NCBI GenBank assembly: GCA_009763385.1
Contig: CM019825.1
Span: 18,222,457-18,286,456 of the forward strand
Reading direction: 5' to 3'
DNA from: Coix lacryma-jobi var. lacryma-jobi
Taxonomy: Eukaryota; Streptophyta; Magnoliopsida; Poales; Poaceae
Length of the DNA: 64,000 nucleotides
Every line of letters starts with the position of its first letter. Within the stretch, counting starts at the first letter, position 1. A program made the position numbers and the translations under genes. The notes under the pieces are model-generated. The model made no database searches, was not told where the DNA came from, and was given only the letters and a program-made list of their open reading frames with translations. Of the stretch, positions 32,088-44,274 are shown one piece after another.

Positions 32088-34070
32088 TGAAGGACCGTAA
32101 GTGCTATCAGAAAGCGACCAGAGTGGGGGGGGGTGAATGGGAGCTACAAAATTTCTTTTCAGAAATTTGTAACCACTGTCCCGAGAATCAGCCCCAAGAG
32201 CAAACCTAGAGCTTGCGAGTGTCCACGACCGTAGATGAAGGGTGGATGCTTCTGAGAAGCACAGCGAGACACTACACAACTCTAGAAACCCAACGCAAAA
32301 ACCGGAAATCAAAACCGACAACGGACGAACGAATCGCGGACGAAAACGCGCAAATTGCACTTGACCGGACTCTGGCCAGCGTCCGGTCAGTGGACACCGC
32401 ACGCGTCCGGTCAGGAAAAATCACTTCTGGACCCTTACTGTTTCTGACCGGACTCACTAGAGAGGAGCCTCCGGTCACAAGCTCAGAGTCCGATCGATTC
32501 AAACAAAGATCGTGAACAGTGAGAAGGGTGTGTCCGGTCGCGAGAAGAACGTGCGTCCGGTCAAGGGAAGAAGAGGGTCCGGTCAAGTCAACAGAAATCG
32601 AACAGATCAAACCTTGAACGACCGGACTCTGACCGAGCGTCCGGTCACCCCGATGCAAGCATCCGGTCACCCCGATATCCCACTGCTCATCCACCGATCC
32701 GACTCAATCTCACCCAAAACAAAACCTGTAGGGTTCAAACTTGATGAGAGGAGTCACAAGGAGGATAGTGAGCTACTCCTAGGAGATCATGGCTCGATCC
32801 TATCTCCAAGTCGATGAATCGAAAGAATTCAGGGGAAAAGGAGCAAAACTCGTTTCGAAACAAAAATCGACCGATCTACTAGCTTGTGAGGTTAGAGGTG
32901 AATTCCTTCGGTGGAAAGAAGTGCCTCACAATCTAGAACAACTCAGTTCAAACGGAATCGAAGGATACGCATCGAGTAGGGAGATCGATCACCGGGAAAA
33001 TCAAAGAGAAAAGCAATCCACGAAGAACAACACCAAAACACGAATCACAACCACGAATTTGCAACCGTGTGGCTACCACACGCTACAGCAGTGAGATTAC
33101 GGTCTCACTTCCTCAAAATCTCATGAACACAGAGGTATGATTATCTTCTCTGTGGATCTCAGTTTGCTACAGCAGGGGATTGTGAGAGCAGGAAAACCTA
33201 GAAGGCAAAGAGCAAATGGCTGAGATAGTTTGGGAGGTGGGTGTCTCCCCCTACTTATCCTGATTCTAATTCCCACTCTACCCCTAACTAATTACAGAGC
33301 GAACCAGCTAAACCCTAGGGTTATTCTGGACCAACTCGTGGTAGGTGGTGATCCGACGGCCACGCCCGCACAACTGGTAGCGTTGCCTCGACGCAATCTC
33401 ACCGATTGCCGCCACGTGCCGCCACCGCTCTGCTTGTCCTTTTTACAGACTCCGCCCCCGATTTTGAGGCCCAAACCGGGAAACCAGCCTTCACGATCAA
33501 CCCCCAATTTTGAGGCCCAAACCAGAAAACCAGTCGTCCATCACCTGAGTTTTGTGGCCCAAACTCAGAAACCCGTCAGCGTCCAGGTTTTGAGGCCAAA
33601 ACCTGGAAACCGTCCTCAGCCCGAGTTTTGTGGTCCAAACTCGGCAAACCCGCATCACCTAGGTTTTGTGGCCCAAACATGGAAACCGTCCACCGGTGGT
33701 TTTTCTGTGGCTCAACCACCAAACCGAGCCGTAGAGGGGATGCACCGCCCGTGCACCCCGTCCACCGACACATGTCCCCAGGTCCTCGACCCGAGCAACA
33801 CTATGCCCCGCAAGTCTCCGCTCGTCACTGTCCCAGGCTGTCAGCCACCACAGCTGATCCTCAGGACACCGATCCCTCAGTCCAAGCCTCACGTCCGCCC
33901 TTCACTGCTCCCGGTCCATCGGCACTACACGTCTCTACTTGACCTTCACCTTGCCTGTGATCACTGTATCCATGCTCGACACCTGCACAACACAAGCCAA
34001 AGAACATGCGCATCATCCCAGTTGATAATCACTCATCACTTGAGACTCGGCATACACCCTTGTATCCGCA
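32088..34070 (-). repeat. 3' LTR of Sirevirus B (1983 bp)
   Basis: On + it starts TGAAGGACC and ends TATCCGCA, the reverse complement of the TGCGGATA...GGTCCTTCA borders of element A. The adjoining ATCTCCCCCTTGATG is the complement of the polypurine tract. It holds a cluster of CCGGAC/GTCCGG motifs (about 32355-32670) and a cluster of hairpin modules (about 33455-33728). Frames running through it are spurious. Confidence 0.88.
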
Positions 34071-35580
34071 ATCTCCCCCTTGATGAGTGCATTGTCAACT
34101 ACCAACACAAATCATAATGGAAGTAGGAGAAAGAGGAAGGAGAAGAGAGAACTCGACCAAATGACCCAAAAGTATAGCAAAGCCGAAGAAGGTCAAGTGG
34201 AAAGAGCAAGACAACTTGGTCTCCAAAGACATGGGCAACGGCTCGACGCAACCAAGCAAAGCAAAGCTAGCCCTCAAGAAGAGGTAGAACAGGCTCAACA
34301 CCGCTAGCAGGAAAGCTCGACACCAATTGAAATATCAGTTGACAATCAAGCAAAATAGAGCTAGCCCTCAAGAAGAGGTAGAACGGGCTCAACACCGCTA
34401 GCAGGAAAGCTCAATACCAACTGAAAAGCAGAAAAAGCTCGATACCAATTGAGAAACACACTCACAAAGATTTCTCCGAGCAAACTCAGCACACTCCCTC
34501 TCCAATAGTGCACACAACCAGGACATGATTTGTCAAATTTCTCCCCCTTAGTTGATAATGCACTATCAGGCAACATTCTCCCTTTCAAAATGCATATGAG
34601 TTAAAATGCAAGCTAGCAGCTTCAGGAATATAGTCGATAGAACGAAAAGAAGCTCTACAAGGTATAACTGCAATGACTCAACAGTAAGCATACATGCCAG
34701 CAAAGGCTCAAGCTGATCACCAAATACGAAATATGACCATATGAGCAAAGTGAGCAGTTTTGGCCATTCAGAAAGAGGATGTTCACCATAAAAATAGCAC
34801 TAAACATGTATAGACAGGAAGTCAAACAAGTGCTAAGCATGTATACAAGGTGAACTACCCCTAGCACAGTTCAATCATCATGCTACAGAATGAACATATA
34901 CTTGTGATTTCAGATTTTAATCGGAGTTGCAACGGTGAAATTTCACAAGTTCTAAATTCAGCATGTGATTGCGAGAGGTTGAAGGCTTGTCATTGCCTAA
35001 CTTTTCAACCGAGCTAAGCCTATGCAGAAGCAATCAGAAGCTTAAAACGTCGGTTTCGGTCATACACTACACGGCTCAAGTTTAACTCAAAGTGTGCAAT
35101 GAGAAACAGTCTCGAACCGTGATGTGTTGACAAGCAATCCCATCTCGATCTTTCCAATTCACTTAACTTGGTTCAATTTTATAACAGAATATGAACAAAC
35201 CAAGCAAGTGAATGACTCAGAACTAGAGACATAGCAACCTAGCATATATGAAAAGCACAAGTGAATTCAACACATTCTACACATGCTAGTTGCATATCTC
35301 AATGGTGAACATTTTCAAATTTTATGTTCATTAAGCAAGTTCACCATTCATAAAATAGCTCAGCTCACAATATGTATCAGTGATCAGAAAGAGCATAAGC
35401 TACAAGCATCATCATATAGCATCGGGCATACTAGATAGAGCATAATCACATTCTGAAGATTATATACATGATGAAGCTCGAAAGGCAAAATGCATGATGA
35501 TGAAATGCAAAGACTAACGAAAACAAAACGAAAGAAAAGAGAGTCAGTCAATGATACAATAGACAAAATGTTTCCCCCAT
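34071..35580 (-). other. Sirevirus B spacer between pol and 3' LTR
   Basis: Non-coding. It contains an 87-bp tandem duplication (the block GCTAGCCCTCAAGAAGAGGT at about 34265 and 34352), several CACCAATTGA/TACCAATTG motifs that are complements of the primer-binding-site core, and multiple CTCCCCCTT polypurine-like tracts. It corresponds to 47340-49163 in element A. Confidence 0.75.
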
Positions 35581-38500
35581 CTAAAAGGGGAAACACACAC
35601 CAAGCTCACCTCTCAACCTAGCAAAAGTTGATTGGTCCAAAGGCTTGGTAAAAATATCTGCCAACTGATGATGAGTATCGACATGGCGAAGGTCGATATC
35701 ACCCTTCTCATAGTGGTCTCGCAAGAAATGAAAGCGCACATCAATGTGTTTGGTCTTAGAATGCAGCACAGGGTTTTTAGCAACGTTAATATCAATCGTG
35801 CTGTCACAAAGCAAAGGAACGCGAGAAAAGCTCAGACCAAAATCACACAAAGTGGCCATCATCCAAAGCAATTGAGAACAACAGCTAGCCGCAGCAACAT
35901 ATTCAGCCTCTGTGGTAGACTGGGCGACACTAGACTACTTGCGAGAAGACCAAGATACAAGAGAAGAACCAATAAACTGGCAAGTCCCAAAAGTGGACTT
36001 GCGATCAAGTCGACAACCAGCAAAATCGGCATCAGAGTAACCGCAAAGGGAGAGGGTGCAGGAAGCAGAATACAAAATCCCAAACTCTGGAGTGAAGCAT
36101 AAGTACCTCATAATGCGCTTGACCGCCTGACGGTGTGAAGTGCGCGGCGACGACTGAAATCGTGCGCAAAAACACACCGCGAACTGGATGTCCGGGCGTG
36201 TCGCCGTCAGGTACAACAGCGATCCGATCATACTCCGGTACTCCTTCTGGTCCACAACTTCTCCATCCACATCCGCATCCAGGGCCATCGTGGTCGACAT
36301 GGATGTTGGAAGAGGCTTGGCCTCACCCATATCAAACTTCTTCAGGATGTCCTTGGTATACTTGCCCTCGTGCACAAACGTCCCCTCTCGGGATTGCTTG
36401 ATTTGCAGAATCCGAGAAAGAATGTCAACTCACCCATCATGCTCATCTCAAACTCCCTGCTCATAAGATCTGCAAACTTGGCAACCAAAGCGTGAGATGA
36501 ACCACCGAAAATGATATCATCCACGTAAATCTGGACCAAGAGAGTGTCATTGCCTTACTTGAGGAGAAAGAGCGTTTTATCCACACATCCCATTTTAAAA
36601 CCTTAGCAAGCAAAAAGGTTTTCAACCTATCATGCCAAGCTCTAGGGGCTTGTTTCAAACCATATAAAGTTTTATGAAGTTTAAAAACATGGTTTGGAAA
36701 CTTGGGATTTTCGAAACCGGGGGGTTGTTTCACATATACCTCTTCTTCTATGTAGCCTTTAAGAAGGCACTCTTGACATCCATTTGAAAAGTTTAAAACT
36801 TTGGATGCAGTAGTAAAGCCAAGAGGATCCTAATTGCCTCCAAACGAGCTACAGGAGCAAATGTCTCCTCATAGTCTATCCCCTCCTTCTGACATATACC
36901 CCTGGGCTACAAGTCTGGCCTTTTCCTCACAATGTGGTCATCCTCTCCTTGTTTGTTTTTGAAAACCCATTTTGTACCAATAGGGTGACACTCAGGAGGA
37001 GGTGGAACCAAAACCCAAACCCGATTTTTTTTCAAAATTTTCTAACTCCTCATGCATGACATTAACCCAATCAGGATCAGATAAAGCATGTCCAACATCT
37101 CGGGGATCAAAATCAGCCACAAATGCAGTAATGAGCAAAGTGAGAGATTTGTTGTGACCTTGACCGAGTGACGTTCGTCGATGCCGCCGATCATCTGTTG
37201 AGGCGGGTGTTGGCGCTGAATGTGTCGAGGCGCCTCCGAGCTGAAGAAATCTCCCCCTCAACAGCAGCTGGTGCCTCCTCGGGTACAAAAGGTACAACCC
37301 GAGGTGGCGGATCCCACGGCCCCCAAGTAGTCGACGAAGAGGGGTTGGGGCCATGAGTCGTCGTAGTAGAAGCCGATGCTTGTGGCATAGCAGGTGGAGG
37401 GAGTGCTGGATCATCCATCCCTTCAGCACCCTCATCCTCGTCATCAAAAAGAGGCTCGCCAACCTCATGATCACCTGCACGCTCAAAGCGAGAAGGACAA
37501 ACCATGGTCTCGTCGAAGGTGACATCGAATGTCTCCATGACTCGGTTAGTATCAAGATTAAGTACACGATATGCGCGAGTATGAGTGCCATAACCCAAAA
37601 ATACACCGTTAGAAGAACGAGACTCAAACTTGTCCAGGTTGCCTTTCTTAAGTATAAAACAGTGGCAACCAAAACTCTAAAAAACTCACCTTGGGCAGTT
37701 TTCCAAAACGCAACTCATAAGAAGTCTTTTTCAAGAAAGCTCGGAGAAAAATGCGATTGGAAATATAGCATGCAGTGTTCAAAGCTTCGGCCCAATATCG
37801 CCTAGGAGTCCTATGCTCATCGAGCATCGTCCTGGCCATCTCTAAAAGAGTCCGATTCTTCCTCTCTACAACACCATTTTGTGGCGGTGTGTAGGGGGAA
37901 GAAAACTGATGTTCTAAACCCAAAGAGTTACAAAACTTCTCAAAATCCGAGTTCTTAAACTCGGAACCATTATCACTTCTAATAGCTCGCATCGAGTTCG
38001 TAGGGAACTCGTTCTGAAGACGCAAAATCAGATTGTGAGCAAAAGATAAAGTCTCAGTCTTCTCAGTCAAAAAGAAGACCCACGAATATCTCAAAAAGTC
38101 ATCAACAACAACAAGCACATACCACTTCCCCCCAACCGAGCTCACCCGAGCCGGACCAACAAGGTCCATGTGCAAAAGCTCTCCAGGGCGCTTAGTCATG
38201 ACCTGAGTCACTGGATGGTGAGGGGTGGCAACCATCTTCCCATGTCTACAAGAATGGCAAACAAGATCCTTCTCCATGGATAACTTGGGCAATCCTCGGA
38301 TTAGGCCAAGTGAACTAAGCCTTGCAAGCAAGTCGAAGCTCAGGTGACCAAGTCTCCTATGCCACTTCCAAAGATCAGAGGAGGAAGGACCAGCCAAAAG
38401 ACAACGAGAAATGCCAAAAGACTCCGAGAAATTCGCACAAAAGACTTTTCCAAAGGGCGAAATCAGACATACAAGATTTCCCTGAGGATCCAAAATACGA

Positions 38501-39000
38501 CTGAGATTCGGTTTAAAACGAATCTCATAGTCATCATCAAAGAGTTGCAAACAGAAAGAAGGTTAAAATGCAAGTTAGAACAAGAGCAACATCACGCAAC
38601 ACAAAGTGCTCATTAACTCGCACCGACCCACGAGACAACACTTTACCTTTGCTATTGTCGCCGAAGGTGATAAATTCCTTTCCGGCGACTGGACTAAGAC
38701 TGGAGAACCACTTGGCGTTTCCGGTCATGTGCCTTGAGCAACCGAAATCCACCAACCAAATGTCCTCCAATCGTTTTACCTACATCAATAAAAAGACATA
38801 GGGTGAGCAAACGGTCCAACACTGGGGTAAGTAAAATGGGAATCATACCAGTGTTGGCCGGCTTCTCAAAAGAACGGTTAGTAGAAAAACCATTCCTAGC
38901 ACGCCTACGGGGAAAGCGATCACCATGCACAGGAAAATGTGGTCCGCTAAGGGAGGAGCGTCCATCGCGATACTCAAAACGCGGTGGGGGAAAATGAAGG
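35581..39000 (-). pseudogene. Sirevirus B pol remnant (protease, integrase, RT, RNase H)
   Basis: From right to left on minus: a gag zinc-region tail (about 38800-39000); protease with WLVDFGCSRHMTG, where the catalytic D-S-G is D-F-G (about 38710-38760); pre-integrase and integrase (37650-38550: LGHLSFDLL, VDDFLRYSW, QNGVVERKNRTLLEM); a variable linker (36992-37672); RT in fragments (36461-36733 and 36342-36539, with YVDDIIFGGSSHAL); and RNase H (35935-36375 and 35581-35871, ending LADIFTKPLDQSTF and VCFPF). At least five frameshifts. Not functional. Confidence 0.88.
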
Positions 39001-39004
39001 GATA

Positions 39005-39412
39005 TGGGGATGCTACGCTAGCCAAAAAAGGTTCTGCTACGTTAGCCGAACGAGTTAGCCGAACGCTTCTGCTGTGCTAGCCGATCGCAAAAATTTTCGA
39101 CCCCATAAACCAGGAACTACTACTAGTTATAGATCACGGGATTACCACTAGACGCGCAGGTGCAGCGGAAGACGTCTCGGTGTAGACGTGCGCGTCGCAG
39201 CGATGCCGTGTAGATGTTCACGTCCGTCCTTCACGTCTCCACGTGCGGTTCGTCCTTGTGCTCCAGATGCAGCACCTCCGAGGTACCCACACGTACAGGG
39301 AGGAAGCGTCACGCCTCCAGACTGCTAGGTCTGCGAGGAGCAATAGGCGCGGGCGTGGGGTGGGCGACGGCTGTCTAATGACGTAGTACAAACCCTGGTC
39401 GCGCCACCCCTC
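39005..39412. other. Unassigned 0.4 kb between two Sireviruses
   Basis: GC-rich sequence with repeated GCTACGYTAGCC words at the left and no protein-like frame. It lies between the broken edge of Sirevirus B and the 5' LTR of Sirevirus A. It may be part of the gypsy LTR whose other part starts at 51794, because CCCTC (39408-39412) and CCTTC (51794-51798) could be a decayed target duplication of A, but no direct similarity proves this. Confidence 0.35.
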
Positions 39413-41542
39413 TGCGGATACATGGGTGTATGCCGAGTCTCTGTGTGATGAGTGATTGTCAACGGAGATGATGCGCATGTTCTTTGGCTTGTGTTGTGCA
39501 GGTGTCGAGCACAGAGACATGGCGATGGCGGGTGAAGGTCAAGTTGCGACGTGCTGTGCCGACGGACGGGCGCGATGAAGGATGGGCGTGCCGTGCGGCG
39601 GACGTGCCATGCCGATGTATCGGACGGTGAAGGGCGGACGTGGACTTAGACTGATGGACTGGAGGCCGGAGGATCAGCTGTGGTGGCTGGCAGCCTGCGA
39701 CAGCGACAAGCGGAGAAGTGCGATCATGTCGGTGGAAGGGGTGCACAGGCGGTGCACCCCTCTACGACGCCGATTTGTTGGTAGAGCCCGGGAAAAACCA
39801 ACGGTGGACGGTTTCCAGGTTTGGGCCTCAAAACCTGGGTGCTGGGTTTCCAGGTTGAGCCACAAAACCTGGGCGTGACGGTTTCCAGGTTGAGCCTCAA
39901 AACCTGGGCGTGGGCCGGTTTCCGAGTTTGGGCCTCAAAACTCGGGCGCTGCGGGTTTCCGAGTTTGGGCACAAAAACTCGGGCTGGAGGCTGGTTTCCC
40001 GGTTTGGGCCTCAAAACCGGGGGCTGATGGAAAAGGCGGTTTCCCGGTTTGGGCCACAAAACCGAGGGTGCAGAGCGAGGACGGCACGTGGCGGCAATCG
40101 GAAGGTTGCGTGGAGGCAACGGACGAGTTGTGCGGGCGTGGCCGTTGGATCTACCTACCACCGAGTTGGTCCAGAATAACCCTAGGGTTAGCTGGTTCGC
40201 TCTGTAATTAGAATAGAGAGGGGTAGAGTAGGAAATAGACTTAGACTAGAATAGGATAAGTAGTCCTGGGGAGACACCCTCCTCCCTATCTCAGTTATCT
40301 CAGTTTTAGCCATCTCATTTGCTTCCTGCACTAGGGTTTCCTGCTCTCCCATCCCCTGCTGTAGCTTGCTGAGATCCGCAGAGAGACTCACCTCTGTGTA
40401 TTGTTGATTTTGAGGAAAGGAGGCCGTATCCTCCTTGTCGTAGCGTGTGTTTGCGCTTCGGCTTGCAATTCGTGGCTGTGATTTCCGTTGTGTTCGTGTT
40501 CTTCGCGGAATCCTTTTTCTCCACGATTTTCCCGTCGCTTGATCTCTTTGCTCGGTTCATCTTTTGCAAATTCGTTTGAACCAAGTTGTCCTAGATCGTG
40601 AGGCACTTCTTTCCACCGAAGGAATTAACCTCTAACCTCACGGTCTAGGAGATCGATTGATTTTTAGTTTCGGGTCAAGTTTTCTTCCTTCCCCGAAATT
40701 CTTCGATCCACCGTTTTGGAGATAGGTTCGAGCCATGATCTCTTAAAGATAGCTCACTATACTCCTTGTGACTCATCTCACCAAGTTTGATCCCTAGAGG
40801 AATTGTTTTGGGTGAGATAGAGGCAAATCGGTGGACGAACGGGGCTGCAGCGAGTCGACCGGACGCTCAGTCGGGGTGACCGGACGCTCGGTCCGTGAGT
40901 CCGGTCGATGAACAGCACGTAGCCGTGTTCTTCACTTTGACCGGACGCTCCATTCATGTTTTGACCGGACGCATCGCTTTCACTGTTCATCGTGCTTGTT
41001 CGTTTCTGCCGGACGCACTGCTCTCGACCGGACGCTCCGTACTCGTGAGTCCGGTCGCGAACAGTAAGGTTCCAGAGCCGATTTTTGTTGACCGAACGCG
41101 TCCGGTCCCTGCTGACCGGACGCTGGCCAGAGTCCGGTCGATCCAGTTCGACGCGTTTTCATCCGCAGTTTGTTCGTTCGTCTTTCGATTCGTGATTCGT
41201 TTGTGGCGTTGGATTTCTAACTTCGTGCTCTACAGAATTTGGGCTTCCCGCTTTACAAAATAGCCTGAATCCCCCTCGCGTTGCTCGGGGGAGGTTGAGG
41301 TTACCCAAACCCATCCCGTCACTAGTTGACTTGCGTGAACTTGGGTGAGGAAGTTTTTGTGGTGCCTCGCTGTGATCCCTGGGATCATCCACCCTCTTCC
41401 AAGGGTCGTGGGCATCACGTTTTTGGTAGTAGCTCTTGGGGATTGATTTTGGGACACTTGGCCAAAGTTTCGTGAGAAATTTTATTGGCTCCCATTCACC
41501 CCCCCCCTCTGGTCGCCTTGCTTTTGCATTCTCGGTCCTTCA
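39413..41542 (+). repeat. 5' LTR of Sirevirus A (2130 bp)
   Basis: TGCGGATACATGG...CTCGGTCCTTCA, TG...CA ends. It contains eight hairpin modules (39775-40075) and about ten CCGGAC/GTCCGG words (about 40858-41142). The 3' edge adjoins the primer-binding site. Confidence 0.9.
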
Positions 41543-41544
41543 AT

Positions 41545-41556
41545 TGGTATCGGAGC
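41545..41556 (+). promoter_or_regulatory. Primer-binding site of Sirevirus A
   Basis: TGGTATCGGAGC lies two bases after the LTR end. The plant copia consensus complementary to initiator tRNA-Met is TGGTATCAGAGC, so one position differs. It primes minus-strand cDNA synthesis. Confidence 0.85.
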
Positions 41557-41605
41557 AGGTTAAGGATCTTCCACCTTAGCCGGTTCCAGATCCACCGAAG
41601 GCGAC

Positions 41606-44260
41606 ATGGATCGCGGCGTGGGCAAACCGCCGTTTTTCGATGGGACGAACTATGCGTATTGGAAGATACGCATGTCGGCCTATCTCCAGAGCATGGGCTC
41701 TTCTGTTTGGGAGATTTGCAACAACGCCAACTACGTTGTCCTGCTCGTGCTCGGTCTCTCAGCTTCAGATCGATGAGCACGAAGCCAATAGCCGGGCGCG
41801 TAACGCTTTGTTCTCCTGTTTGAGCGTGGGTGAGTTGATCGCGTTTCTCACCTCTCTACGGCTCGGGAGATCTGGGACACCCTCATGCGTTTTCATGAGG
41901 GCACCTCTCAAGTCAAAACCCGACTCTACGAGTCGTTCAAGAGAGAGTATGAGAACTTTCGACATCAGCCTGGCGAGAGCATAGAAAGTTTATTCGCTCG
42001 CTTTCAGGTGATTGTCAACAGGATGAGGGCTAACAGAGAGCAGTTGCCATTTGACGATCATGAGCGTGCTTTGAAGCTTTTGCACACTCTTGACCGTTCG
42101 GTGTGGGACTCCAAGGTTCAGGCAATCATCGAATCGCCGAACTATGAGACCCTCACCTGCGACGAGCTCTTCAGTAAGCTCAAGTCCAGTGAGATTGATG
42201 CTATGGCGAGGGCTTCTTTTGAAAATCCTTCTCGCCCGTCCATGGCTTTGGTTTTCCGGCTCTTCCTCTAACCCCTCAGCTGGCTTTGCGCTTTCTTCTC
42301 TCTTTTCTGTGACAGAGGACCAGCTGGAGTCTTTGGGAGACGACGAGTTGGCTTTGCTTGCCAACCGGTTTTCGCGGTTCCACAACAACCGCGTGAACCG
42401 CCGTCGTGGAGGAGGACGCGCCGGATGCTACGATGCGGCGACCCCGACCACTTCATCGCCGACTGCCCCAAGAAGAAGAACAAGCATCTGGGGAAGGGCG
42501 ATCACGGCCACAGGCGCGACTCCAAGTACAAGGAGAAGCACGTTCCCCCAAGGCACAAGAAGCGGGGCGGCTTCGACAAAGAGTACATCAAGAAGAAGTA
42601 CTTGGAGAAGCAGCAAGCTGAGCAGCGTGCATTCTTCGCCACGCTCAGCGACGTCGACGGCTCGGATGACGACTCCGCCAGCTCGAGCGATGACGAGTCC
42701 GAGAAGAAGAAGAGATCGAGGACAAGCTGAACGGCCTCTGCTTCTTCGCCGACGACGACGGCTTCTGCACCATGGCGCTGGGCGATGAGGTCGACGGCGA
42801 GCCGGAGCGTACCCCTCGGAACGACGACGACGACGACACCTCCCAGGTATCTCTCACCTACGACGAGCTTTCCTCCGAGGTTGAGAAGTTGACTGCTGCC
42901 CTCCTTAGCCAAGATAAGTTGCTTAGGCGTGCCGCTAGAGAGCGCAAGGAGTTTAGGCAGAAGTGGGAGGACACGGTGAAGGAGCTTGAGTTCGCTCGGT
43001 CCACCGTGGTTGTGTCGGAGGAGTTGGAGTGCGAGTTGCGCCGCGCACATGACGGATCTTCTCACTCTGAGGAGTAAGCATGCTGCGTGGTAGATGAGGT
43101 GGATGAGCTCCGAGCTAGGCCGCAGCTGTTGGGTGCGTGCAAGACTTGTCCTGTCTTGCAATCTGAGTTGGCAGAGAAGAATGCCAAGCTTGAGTCTTTA
43201 GAGAAGGCCAGCTCAGATAGCACTTGTGTCATGAGGTGTGCTTTGTGTGAGGCCTGGAGATGGAGATTGCCAATGTGAAGCATGGCAAGATGCAAACCGA
43301 GGAAGAAAACACATACCTTCGGTCCATCTTGTCATGGGTCTCCAGTAGTGAGCCGCAGCTCGGGATGATGATCTCCCAATTCAAGCGAGCTGTTGGTGCC
43401 CCTGGTGTAGGTTTTGCTCAGAGTGTTGATCTCTCAGCCTTTGGGAAGATTGGAGAGTCTAGTGGTCTGAACCCATGTGAGAAGCCCAATTCCACCACTA
43501 TTCCCAAACTTGCCAAGCTTCCACTCAAAGAGCCAGCCAAGCCTATCACCAAGATGTGTGTTGGTTGAGGAACCCCTAAAGTTCCTCCCAAGAACCCAGT
43601 TTGGGCACCCAAGCCAAACCACCTCAGAAACAAGCTTGATGCTATGCCACCCATTCGTGAGGAGTTTGCCACCAAAGGGCAAAGGCAAAGTGAGCCACAC
43701 CCACAGCCTGGTCACCAACAACCCCCTGTGCGTGCGGTGAGGTACCAGTGTGATTTTTGTGGGAGAGATGGTCACTTGAGCGAGTTCTGCTTTAGGCGCA
43801 AGAGAGAGGCGCGCAGGGCTCGGGAGATGGAGAACCCGGACATGTACCATCCAGCTCATGGTGGACATGTACCGAAGGCCCAGGGGAGAGCTGCTAGGTC
43901 CGGACGTCAGGTTCCAGGCCTAGGCAGGAGAGAGCTTCGAGGAGAGACGCTAGAGCAGTTGAGCCCCAGGCTCCTAGGCGTAAACCTCGTAGAGAGCGTG
44001 CCCGACGGGGTCCTGCTTTTGCAGGTAACGGACCCCGTGGCGGAGGCTTTGTTGAGCGCTTTCCCCCACCGCAGTTTGGGTATCGCGGTGAGCGCTTCTT
44101 CCCCAGCGGACCACGTTTTTCTCAGCGTGGTGATCGCTTCCCTCGTAGACGTGCTAGGAATGGTTTTTACACTAACCCTTCTTTAGAGCAGCCGGCCCAA
44201 CACTGGTTTTCCCCTTATTTCACTAACCCCAGTGTTGGACCGTATGCTCACCCTATGTCT
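41606..44260 (+). pseudogene. Sirevirus A gag, frameshifted
   Basis: Starts ATG GAT CGC (MDRGVGKPPFFDGTNYAYWK), the typical copia gag opening. A UBN2-type gag core is open at 41885-42271 (YESFKREYENFRHQPGESIE). The first CCHC knuckle is CGDPDHFIADC (about 42431). An acidic/Lys-rich stretch and a long heptad-like region (42772-43077) follow, then a second knuckle, CDFCGRDGHLSEFC (about 43749-43790). Sirevirus gag is indeed longer than that of other copia elements. At least six frameshifts or stops (about 41775, 42270, 42730, 43077, 43278, 43568). Confidence 0.85.
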
Positions 44261-44274
44261 TTTTATTGATGTAG

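Larger units (their letters stand above)
32088..39004 (-). mobile_element. Sirevirus B (Ty1/copia), 3' LTR to protease, truncated
   Basis: Minus-strand element inserted into or abutting G1 at 32088. It comprises a complete 3' LTR (32088-34070), a long non-coding zone, and pol degraded into several frames up to the gag-protease border. At about 38998-39004 homology to the gag of element A stops abruptly. Sirevirus assignment rests on LTR and pol similarity to A, the GGGGGAG tract at the LTR edge and the long pol-LTR spacer. Confidence 0.88.

Noticed and set aside
33230..34117. Open frame of 295 codons on + in the Sirevirus B LTR
   Set aside because: It runs through LTR hairpin modules, is Pro/His-rich, and equivalents in A and C are not conserved as protein.
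39775..40075. CRISPR-like array
   Set aside because: Units are hairpins with varying stems and no uniform repeat-spacer design, inside a plant LTR.
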